From: Avena insularis
Lineage: Eukaryota; Streptophyta; Magnoliopsida; Poales; Poaceae
Length of the DNA stretch: 64,000 nt
Assembly: GCA_023614405.1 (NCBI GenBank)
Contig: CM042688.1
Location: 377,071,331-377,135,330 of the forward strand
Reading direction: 5' to 3'
The stretch's first letter is position 1. Each line of letters begins with the position of its first letter. Under the pieces are notes generated by a model. The model saw only the letters and a list, made by a program, of their open reading frames with translations, was not told the DNA's origin and did not search any database. The position numbers and the translations under genes are program-made. Shown here one piece after another: positions 55,039 through 64,000 of this stretch.

Positions 55039-58000
55039 TGTAACATCCCAAAACTTTAATCCAAGTGATCAAGATCCAAATCATCAAATTTAGAGTTAAC
55101 AAAAACTTTTCCAAATTAAAAATATTAAAGCATTCATATGTGTGTGCATATAATTTAGGAGTTGTTTTTAATTGCCATGATTAAGTGATCCATTGCTTGT
55201 AAAATGATTCTTAGGTGAAATAAACATCATCTAGACCATTCCCAAACAAATCCCAAAGAAAAACAAATCAAAATGAATAAAATAACCAAATGGTCATTTG
55301 TGCCATTTTAATCAACATACCTACTTTAGCTATTCCTAGAACTCAAAACCTAACAGAAACAAATGTGGATCTTTGCACCCCTTGCTAGTACATGTAATGA
55401 TGTACCAATGCCTACTTTGTGATCTACCAAAAACTTTCAAACACTAATTTTAAATGGCAATTGAAAATTGAATGTAGTTCATATGAGAAGATACCACTTT
55501 CTCAAAAACAACTCAAATGAACTTCGTTTTCAAATCCCAAGCAACGACAGATGCCTAAGCATGTGCCTAGCAACTCCACCAAAAATCATCCAAAAATTCA
55601 AAACTTGAGTTCTTTCGGCCATTTCCACAAACACCTTGTAGACAGAATCAAACTGAGCTTAACTTATACTGTTTTGATCAAATCTTGTTGAGCAATTAGA
55701 GCTGCATTGATCACCCTTGTCCCTCCTGAGTCCAACCAAGTGATCACCGGCCTATCCCTAAGCCGCAGCAGCAGTGGAGCACCGCCCCTTTTTGGTCACC
55801 GCCGGCCAGAAGAGGGGAATGCGCCACAGACCATGCCGCGCCGTTCCAGCACCACCACTAGCTCCGCCTAACCCTACCGCACCTCTCCGCCCCTTCCCCA
55901 AGCCTAGCCAGGCCCTGGACCACACCCCAGCGCCGTCGCCCATTATCTCCACGAGCTTGCCAGAGCACGCCAGAGCGCGATCGTCGCCAGCACGCAGCAG
56001 ACCTCCACTTGACATAAAATCCTGCAAGTCACTCCGCCTCAACCCCAGCAACCCGCTAGACATGGCCGTGCGCCGCCGCGCGACCCACAGTCATTGTGCG
56101 CCGCGTCGAGCACCGCCTCTGTCTCCCATAGCGCAAGACGCTCCTGACCAAACGCCACCGCCCCTAGCCGCGCATTAACGTCGTAGAGCATCGCCAGGAG
56201 GCAGGCCACCGTCCGCCTACGCCGCCCATGCCGCTAGCTTCCTGTATCAACGTCACCGACGAGCTCACCGTCGTGCCGCTCAGTCTCCTCGTCGCCCTAT
56301 AAAAGGAGCCCTCCCCAGCACAAACTCCTCACACCACTCCACTCCCCTCTCCTCACTGATCCTTCCCCACCTCTCACCGGAGCCACTCGAGCCATAGTTC
56401 GCCGGAATTGCACCGGAGGAGCCCGCTGCAGAGGAGGAGAAGGCGCCGTTGATTTCGTCCACCCCAGGAGCCACCGCGACCTCGCCTGAGTCCGCTGTCA
56501 CCGTCCAGTTCGTTTGCCTGCCTCACCGTAGTAGCTGGAGCCCTGGTATGCCCATATTGCACCCCCGCTGGCCGTTTAGGGTTCGGTCTCACCGACGACG
56601 AGTCCGTCGTCGACGACGACTGTGGACCGTTGATCTCTATTCTAATCGTAGCGCCTAGATCGTCCCATACCGTTTCGGGTTTTAAGTCTCACTGACAAGC
56701 GGGACCAGCCTGTCAGCCGCCCTCTGCGCCGCGGAGCGCCACTGGGTCGGCCCATATCCTTTCCCGCGCTAGCCCAGGAATTCAAATATAGGTTTTTCTA
56801 TTTTAGTTTGAACTCACTTCTGTCTCTTAGTTTAAAAATCAATTCAAGGAGATTTACTGAACCAAATTGAGTGATTCAAATTTTGTTAGAAAGCTATTGA
56901 AAAGATCTATCCAAGCCCGTTGGATTTAATTCATTTAGAGTTAAATATCTCTCCTAGTAAAAATAACAAGACAGAAGCTTTTGCGTATTCAAACATTTTT
57001 ATAAAATCAACCCTAACAGCTTTTGAGTTGATTCCAACTCTCAAAAATCACATTTAACCATACCTATATGATTATGTAATAATATTAATGTTTGCATGTA
57101 GTGACTTTGGACTAGTACCAAAATAATGCTATATAGGCATTTCTAGTCACTTTAAATCATTAAATAATGAACTTAAACCAAAGTAAATATGAACCAACCC
57201 TTAAAACACATTCCCATGTGTTAGAATATGTGGTGATGACATGTGTCCACATGATCCCATATTTTAAGTGGAGAATATTAAATCTTAGTTATTTTTCAAT
57301 GAGTAGAAATTACTTTTCTCAAATAAAAAGAATGAAACTAGTTAATAAAACCTTGTGATGCTTGTGATGATAATAGATCATCAAATGTGTGTCTTAGAGT
57401 GCTAATTAGACTAGTTAAGTCTTGTTTGGTGATTGTGTACTCCGTATGTATTTATAGACGATAGTACCGACCAAGCTCGAGGAGGAGGAGTTCTACCAAG
57501 AGGAGGAGGAAGAAAACTTCAACCACTGCACTACCCAAGGAAAGTTACTATTGGCAAGCTAACACTTGCAAGCATTATGCTTAACAAGCCCTCACTAACA
57601 ATGCAAGCTAAGCCTTGCAAGCTAGATAACCTAAGCAAAGGCATTAGGCATGCTTTGGTGATATCATTGGGATTCATACCTAGTCCAAGATTTAATTTCA
57701 AGCTTTACTTTCTTTACTTTACCAAAGCCCTTTACTTGTTTAGAAGGTAGCATAAAGAGTATAAAACTTGACCTATCTAGATAACCTTAGATGTCATTCT
57801 ATGGCATGAGATTGATCTTAGCATTCCACCTTAGTGAACACTCTTAACTTAGTAGCTTAGAGCTAGATCAAAACTTGAGTCACTTTAGATGGGAACACTT
57901 GGGGAAAATGAATTATGAAAACCTTGGAATGATGAGTCATTATATTGAGATGTTTTGACATATGTTGAGAAACACAAATGGTTTATGACGAGGAAAATGT

Positions 58001-59003
58001 TGAGGCATGAGCCTTAACCCTTTTACAAAACTGATGGTTGGATTCGGATGCGATACCATTCCAAATTTACCGTACAACCACAATACATGAATTGGGAAAG
58101 GCTTAGCTGGAAGTTTATATGCATTAGTATTAGTTCCGGGAGAGGTTTGAGCTGAGGCTACCTCTCAATGTTGTCCACCTATGCAGTGCCCAAGATGACA
58201 GATGGTCATGGTTGGGAGGCCATGCTCACAGGAGAGGTGCTTATACTAGGATGTATAAAGGAAAGGTTATGTTTGATTATCTGCATACTAAGTATGACGA
58301 TTCAGGGTTATCCCTGACAGATGTATCGAATCTTGTGGTGAAAGTGTACCACCTCTGCAGAGTGTCAAACTATTCGAATAGCCGCGTTCGCGGTTATGGA
58401 CAGTTAAGTGGCCATCTTTGTTCGTTGTCAGATGTTTTCAAAATAACTTATGAAATGAATGGTGAATCTTGACTTGACCACAACAGGGTTGTGACTATGA
58501 CACTAGCTTCCCAACTTAAGTGATTCTAGAACTTTATTTGATCTTTCTTTGTTTCTGAACTCAGCTTAGGTTTCAAAATTAAGTTTATAGTTAAACCTAG
58601 AGTTAGCATTTTACACTAGAACTATCTTACTTGTTAGTGGTAGTTTGCGAGTACTTAAAGAGTACTCATGGCTTTTGTCCCTGGCTATTCTCATGGCCAG
58701 ACTATGAAGGAGACTACCAAGATGACGGTCAGCAGGACGGCTATGATAACTAGGACTATCTGCCTTTGTCAGCATTGCCTATGCCCCTGAAGATGGACCC
58801 CACCACTACGCTTATTATTTATTCTGCTGCTTGTTGTATTAAGACTGGATCATGAGATACTTATTTGTGTAAGACCTTATTTATGGTTTGTAAGGGATGA
58901 TGTACTGTGATATCCAATCTGTTATGTCTCGCAAAAATGGTAATCCTGGGATTGTGATGTATAACATAACAGGCATCTGGGATTAAAAATCCAGGTGTTG
59001 ACA
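55039..59003 (+). repeat. 5' LTR of element D
   Basis: The LTR is 3965 bp, from TGTAACATCCC to ggtgttgaca. A TATA box (TATAAAAGG, 56298-56306) lies about 1.26 kb in, and a GC-rich block near 55750-56660 is followed by a long AT-rich R/U5 region. LTRs of this size are typical of the Tekay clade. Confidence 0.85.
56298..56306 (+). promoter_or_regulatory. TATA box of element D
   Basis: TATAAAAGG is followed about 30 bp later by the C/A-rich stretch cagcacaaactcctcacacc, a plausible initiation zone shared by the other plus-strand LTRs. Confidence 0.6.
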
Positions 59004-59006
59004 AGT

Positions 59007-59022
59007 TGGTATCAGAGCCATC
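59007..59022 (+). other. Primer-binding site of element D
   Basis: tggtatcagagccatc lies 3 bp after the LTR end and is complementary to the 3' end of initiator-Met tRNA. It is the only intact Tekay PBS here; the minus-strand units have tcgtatcagagcc instead. Confidence 0.85.
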
Positions 59023-59230
59023 GTGACCATAGGAGACCCTAGTTAGAATGGACGTCCGAACAAAAACTTAATTTGAAAACCAAGTGAGTATTTATGAAAA
59101 ACTATTTCCTCTCTTACCCTTGGGAATTCATTCTTTCTCAAAAATTCATGTTCCTCAAATTCTTACATTACTACTTAAAATTTGACACACTTGATCACTT
59201 CACTAACTTCCTCATCCTTAATTCTTGTAG

Positions 59231-60001
59231 ATGGAGACTCGGTTCAGCAAGTTCTACCAGTTGGGCAACGGAGGCCAGTTGATCTTCGAGAGGGACCTAG
59301 ATTCACTGTCGGAGTTACTGGGACGCCCGCATCCGGAGTTTCTTGGAGCTCAACTTCCAGGACACCCAGGAGGAGATTTACAGTGGCTAGTCACCGCTGA
59401 TCTTCGAGGAAGCATAGAAGCACCAACGTCCGGGAGAATCTAGTTCTCCGTGAGAGAGAACAACCAGCTAGATGGATTAGCTAGGGCAATGCATGAAGCT
59501 CTCGCACGTCTGTGTGCCCTTAGTGTCAACCAAATCCAAGGAACCCGTTTTGCTCACTATGTAAGACATGACTTCATGGGAACACCGATGGAGATGCCTA
59601 GTCACCCGGAGCTGAAGCGTCAAGTGGAGAACCTTGACTTCTTGTTGTACGATCGCCAGAAGGAATTGGACAATGCTAGGGAGTTTGCCAACCACAACCG
59701 TGCCATTGCCGCCCAGAAGGCCCAGAATTTCTCACTGCTAGTCAAGGACCGTCAGTCTCTTCGCCTCCAGCATGAAAAGAAGGATCGCACCATCGCCCGT
59801 CTTCGCAAGAAGGTCGCCAACCTCGAGAAGACCGTCAAGGAGCAAGACGCTCAGCTTGCAGCAAAGGAGGAAGAAGAGGAGGGTGAAGACATCCAGGGAG
59901 ATATGGATTCTTACCTCAATAATGATGATGACTTTCTGGAGGAGGATGCCGTGGACTTCTACACTGACGATGAGGACTCCGACTTCATCGACGATGAGTA
60001 G
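59231..60001 (+). pseudogene. Extra ORF upstream of gag, element D (best copy, one TAG)
   Basis: A 256-residue frame opens METRFSKFYQLGNGGQ and is broken only by a TAG at 59441-59443, where units A and B have a Gln codon. Residues about 1-65 are the most conserved part (LIFERDLD, RPHPEFLGAQL, GGDLQWL). Residues about 70-140 include LDGLARAMHEALARLC and ARYDF-like HYVRHDF. Residues about 145-215 form a charged helix with heptad character (RQKELDNAREFANHNRA, KKVANLEKTVKEQDAQL). The last 40 residues are very acidic, ending DSDFIDDE. It sits between PBS and gag in all three copies, so it would be the first ORF on the genomic RNA. No catalytic motif or membrane segment is visible; function unknown. 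RIRE3-type orf0 is a possible relative. Confidence 0.75.
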
Positions 60002-60246
60002 ATGCACTAGAGCACTGTCGTAGCATGAGATGTATCGGTCCCACTGTATCGTAGCTTGCAGAATGGTTCTTCAAACCATCTGTTTTCCTTTGTTGTTATG
60101 GTGTGTGTTTGTATCGTGTGCTTGTTGGAATGAATGAAATGAAGTTAGTTGCAAAACCTGAGTCAAACTCAAAGTTTTAGCTTTGAAACCAAAACCATGA
60201 ACCTTAGAACTTTCCCTCTTACCCCTTTATCTACCTCAATCTTCAA

Positions 60247-61420
60247 ATGACTCATGGCAACCAAGGAGGGAGCAGCTCGTCGCAAGACCCAATGCTGCAG
60301 ATCTTGCAGAATCTCATCGCAGACAGAGAAGCAAGTAGGGCAGAGCGCCAAGCTAATCTAGCCACACTACAACAGATCGCCCAGATGGCTCTCAACAACC
60401 AAGGGCATGGAAATCAGGATCATCAAGGATCCAAGCTGAAGAACTTTCAGAACACCAATCCCCCAATCTTTAGCACTTTAGAGAACCCATTAGATGCAGA
60501 TCACTAGTTATAGACGATGGAGAACAATTTAGAAGTAGCTAGAGTTGATGACAACGAGAAAGTTCTCTTTGCCACCCACTACTTGGCAGGATATGCAAGA
60601 GCATGGTGGAACAGCATCCGCCTGATGAACCATGGTCAAGTGATGACATGGGAAGCCTTCAAAATCAAGTTCAGTCGCACCCACGTGCCACAGGGCTTAG
60701 TCACCAGAATGAGGGGTGAATTCAGAGAGTTGAAGCAAGGCAGAATGACTGTGGTAGAGTACCGTGACAGATTCCTGTAACTTGCAAGGTATGCACCGGA
60801 TGAGATCAACACAGAGGCCAAGAAGAAGGAGAGATTCCTGAACGGTCTGCATGATGATATGCAGACTGTCCTCGTCAACATCCGTTTCAAGGATCTCGAA
60901 GAGATAGTCGACTCTGCCATTCAGATGGAAGTGAAGATTAACTAGGCAAACGACCACCACACACGTCATATGATGCAGCAATCAGGATCCAGCAGTCACC
61001 AGAAGTACTGTCCCAACCCCTCACCAGGATATGCACCGAGGAACAACCGACCCCAACCATAGCAGAGGCAATGTGAAGTCCGGAGGAAACAACCACAACC
61101 CCGACAACACCAACAATTTCAACCATGCCCCTACCAAGAGCAACAACAACAACATCAACACTGCACCCATGACTGGAAGCAATGTTGTGCCCGTGGCAGC
61201 TAAAGACAAGTCTCAGATCACCTGTTTCGAGTGTGGGGTGAAGGGCCACTATTCCAATGAGTGTCCCAAGAAGATTGCAGCCACTACCAATGTGAATGCC
61301 CCAGCTCAACATCAGCGTCATGTTCAACCAGGGACAAGATTTGCCTCAGGGAACCCTCACAACCGCAACGGCCGTCTCTTCCACATGAACGCCTAAGAAG
61401 CCCAAGAAGCGCCAGATGTA
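60247..61420 (+). pseudogene. gag: Tekay gag, element D
   Basis: The start at 60247 (MTHGNQGGSSSSQDP) matches units A and B. The capsid core ([46 protein letters not shown]) and the zinc knuckle [14 protein letters not shown] are readable. Stops fall at about 60508, 60514, 60778, 60942 and 61394, and a frameshift occurs near 61025-61060. Most stops are explained by C-to-T or G-to-A changes at Gln or Trp codons. Confidence 0.8.
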
Positions 61421-64000
61421 GTGCTGGGTATGTTTTCTGTCAACTCTGTTTTAGCAAGAGTATTGTTTGATTCGGGAGCATCGCATTCATTTGTCACCGA
61501 AGAATTTTCATGCACTAGTAAGATCCACCCAACCAACTTGAAGCATGTCATGATAGTTCAAATTCCTGGGTCAACTACAAAAGCTAGAAAATTTTGCAAA
61601 GCTGTGCCTATCAGAATACATGGGATAAATTTTTATGCCAACCTCATAGTACTCGGGACCAAAGGATTGGAAGTAGTACTAGGTATGGACTAGATGTCAA
61701 GGCATAAAGGACTGATAAACTGTGCTAAGAAAGCCATCACCATGACCAGTAGGTCTGGAGTAACCGTAGAGCATATATCTGAAACCTTACCCCTTCAATT
61801 CAAGTACAACAAGAGTCTAGCCCTACCCACCATTGACCAAGTCAGAGTAGTTTGTGAATACCCCGACGTATTCCTAGATGAATTGCCAGGTGTGCCCCCA
61901 GATAGGGATATTGAGTTCATTATTGAACTAATCCCCGGAACCGGACCCATAGCCCAGAGACCCTATAGCATGAACCCCTTATAGTTAGTGGAACTGAAGA
62001 AGCAGCTGGATGCTATGTTGGCAACATGCTTGATTCAAACAAGCGCATCGCCATGGAGATCACCAGTGTTATTCATCGACAAGAAGGATGGAGGCAACCG
62101 TTTGTGCACCGACTACAGAAAAATGAATGACATCACCATCAAAAACAAGTACCCCTTGCCAAAGATAGAGGATCTATTTGATCAGTTGACTGGAGCCCAG
62201 GTATTCTCAAAGATTGATCTTAGGACTGGTTATCACCAACTTAAGATTCGTGCAACGGATATTCCGAAGACCGCCTTTACTACTCGCTATGGTTTACACG
62301 AGTATACTATTATGTCTTTTGGATTAACCAATGCCCCTGCTTATTTCATGAATCTCATGAATAAGATATTTATGAATTTCCTAGATAAGTTTGTCGTTGT
62401 GTTTATCGATGATATCCTTATCTACTCCAAGTCAGAAGAAGAGCATGAGCAACATCTGAGAATCATCCTAGAAACCCTGAGAGAGCATCGGTTATATGCC
62501 AAGTTTAGCAAGTGTGAGTTTTGGCTGAAAGAAGTAGAATTCCTAGGACATATTGTGTCTGCCGGAGGAGTCTCTGTTGATCCCGCCAAAATCAAAGATG
62601 TCAAAGAATGGGAATCCCCAACCACTCAAACCCAAGTCCGTGCATTTCTCGGATTAGCGGGATACTACCGCAAGTTCGTAGAAGGATTCTCGAGCATCGC
62701 CAGACCCATGACCCAATTTCTAAAGAAGGAAAAGAAGTTTGAATGGACTGACAAATGTGAAGCCAGTTTCTAGGAACTGAAGAAGAGTTTGATATCAGCC
62801 CCAATACTGATCATGCCAGATATAAAGAAGCCGTTTGATGTATATTGTGATGCATCCAAGATTGGTCTCGGAGGCGTACTGATGCAAGAAGGAAAAGTCA
62901 TCGCCTATTTGTCTCGACAACTGAAGCAGCATGAGCAGAACTATCCGACCCATGATCTGGAATTAGCAGCTGTCGTATTGGCATTGAAGACATGGCGTCA
63001 CTATCTGATGGGTAATCGCTGTGAGATTTACTCAGATCACAAAAGCTTGAAGTATATTTTCACTCAGAAAGGAGCTGAATATGAGTCAAAGGAGATGGAT
63101 AGAGTTAATCAAGGATTATGACCTTGACATTCACTATCACCCCGGCAAAGCCAATGTGGTAGCGGATGCTCTTAGCAGATTGCCGTGTAGGCTAAACACC
63201 ATGATTAAGGATAAGCAACCAAGTTTGTATGAGGAGTTGGAGCAGTTCAGGACTGAGCTAGTTAGCAAAGGATTCTTAGCTAGCATTGAACTTCAACCCA
63301 CCTTAATCAGCCAAATCAAGGAACCCCAGAAGGGAAATGAAAGTATCGACGGAATCAAACATCGTATTGGTATAGGAAAGGTACTTGGATTCACTAAAGA
63401 CGAAGAAGGAGTTATGTGGTACAAAGGACGTATCTGTGTGCCAGCAGATTCGGAGCTGAAGCAAGTTATCATGCAGGAAGCCCATGATACTCTTTATTCT
63501 ATCCACCCCGGAGGAACGAAGATGTATCAAGATTTGAAGGAGCCATTTTGGTGGCACAAGATGAAGAGAGAAATCGGAAGCTACATAGCTAAGTGTGACA
63601 TCTGTCAAAGACTCAAAGCAGAGCATCAGAGACCCGTAGGACTGTTGCAGATTCCGGAATGGAAATGGGATTCTGTCGGAATGGACTTTATCACCGGATT
63701 GCCTACTTTGAGTAGGGGAAATGACTCAATCTGGGTCATCGTTGATAGACTGTCCAAGGTAGCTCACTTTATACCTGTCAAGACAACTTACCAGAGTTCG
63801 AAACTAGCAGAGCTGTATATTGCTAGAATTGTTAGTCTGCATGGAACCCCCAAGACCATAGTATCGGATCAAGGAACCCAGTTTACCTCGAGGTTTTGGC
63901 AGAAAGTCCAGGAAGGATTAGGCACCAAGTTTAATTTCAGCACCGCTTATCACCCGCAAACTAATGGACAGACTGAAAGAGTCAACCAGATCTTAGAAGA
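61421..64000 (+). pseudogene. pol: Tekay pol, element D (PR-RT-RH-IN), cut by window end
   Basis: Protease ([11 protein letters not shown] near 61455), RT ([24 protein letters not shown] at about 62396-62420, catalytic Asp pair intact), RNase H ([23 protein letters not shown]) and integrase (H-H-C-C ending AKCDICQ, MDFITGLP, SDQGTQF, QTNGQTER) follow in order. Stops lie at 61691-61693 (Trp to TAG), 61982-61984 and 62771-62773. A one-base insertion near 63070 shifts the frame; from there to 64000 the reading is open. The chromodomain lies beyond the window. Confidence 0.85.

Larger units (their letters stand above)
55039..64000 (+). mobile_element. Tekay element D, cut by window end
   Basis: A plus-strand element has a complete 5' LTR (55039-59003), a canonical PBS, the extra ORF, gag and pol to the integrase Glu block, where the window ends. 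It is inserted in another Tekay LTR; the predicted target duplication is tagcc (55034-55038). It lacks the stops shared by units A and B, so it is an independent copy, though itself broken by about eight stops and two frameshifts. Confidence 0.85.

Noticed and set aside
1..64000. tRNA, rRNA or other RNA genes
   Set aside because: The only tRNA-related words are short primer-binding sites complementary to initiator-Met tRNA; no cloverleaf-sized sequence was recognised.

Overview
The window is plant nuclear DNA from a large-genome grass, most likely a Pooideae species (tribe not fixable from this sequence). It is almost wall-to-wall LTR retrotransposons of types familiar from that group: Tekay-clade Ty3/gypsy chromoviruses with 3.5-4 kb LTRs, a Maximus/SIRE-like Ty1/copia element, an Angela/BARE-like non-autonomous copia element, and the end of an Athila-type LTR. 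I found no intact host gene. The only host-gene trace is a decayed DEAD-box RNA helicase (RH24/DDX42-like). Coordinates were counted by hand and may be off by a base or two.

Layout: 1-301 is the end of an Athila-type LTR inserted in a Tekay LTR. 302-40867 is one minus-strand Tekay tandem array: LTR A (302-982, partial), internal unit A (983-6177), LTR B (6178-9044), internal unit B (9045-28985) and LTR C (28986-40867). Unit B is split by a Maximus-like copia element (9991-24091, target duplication CCATG). That element is itself rearranged, with a second, truncated LTR-gag unit at its downstream end. LTR C is split by an Angela/BARE-like element (29203-37086, target duplication CCTAG). A remnant of the same insertion lies at the same site in LTR B, where about 9 kb has been deleted. 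40868-44470 is AT-rich intergenic DNA with the helicase pseudogene. 44471-47929 is a plus-strand solo Tekay LTR. 47930-52055 is intergenic DNA with a 111-bp higher-order minisatellite, a second diverged repeat and a possible MITE. 52056-55038 is the 5' part of another Tekay LTR, interrupted by a plus-strand Tekay element (55039 to the window end) that has a full 5' LTR, PBS, an extra ORF, gag and pol, cut off in integrase.

How the parts relate: units A and B share at least seven premature stops and one frameshift that unit D lacks. LTRs B and C share the same nested insertion. The array therefore looks like unequal LTR-LTR recombination, or amplification of an already dead copy, rather than two independent functional insertions. 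All three Tekay copies carry an additional ORF of about 255 codons between the primer-binding site and gag, with a conserved N-terminal block, a coiled coil and an acidic tail. That ORF is the most interesting protein in the window. None of the elements looks autonomous. The damage includes many TAG stops consistent with C-to-T decay, RT and integrase active-site substitutions, frameshifts and filler-DNA deletions.
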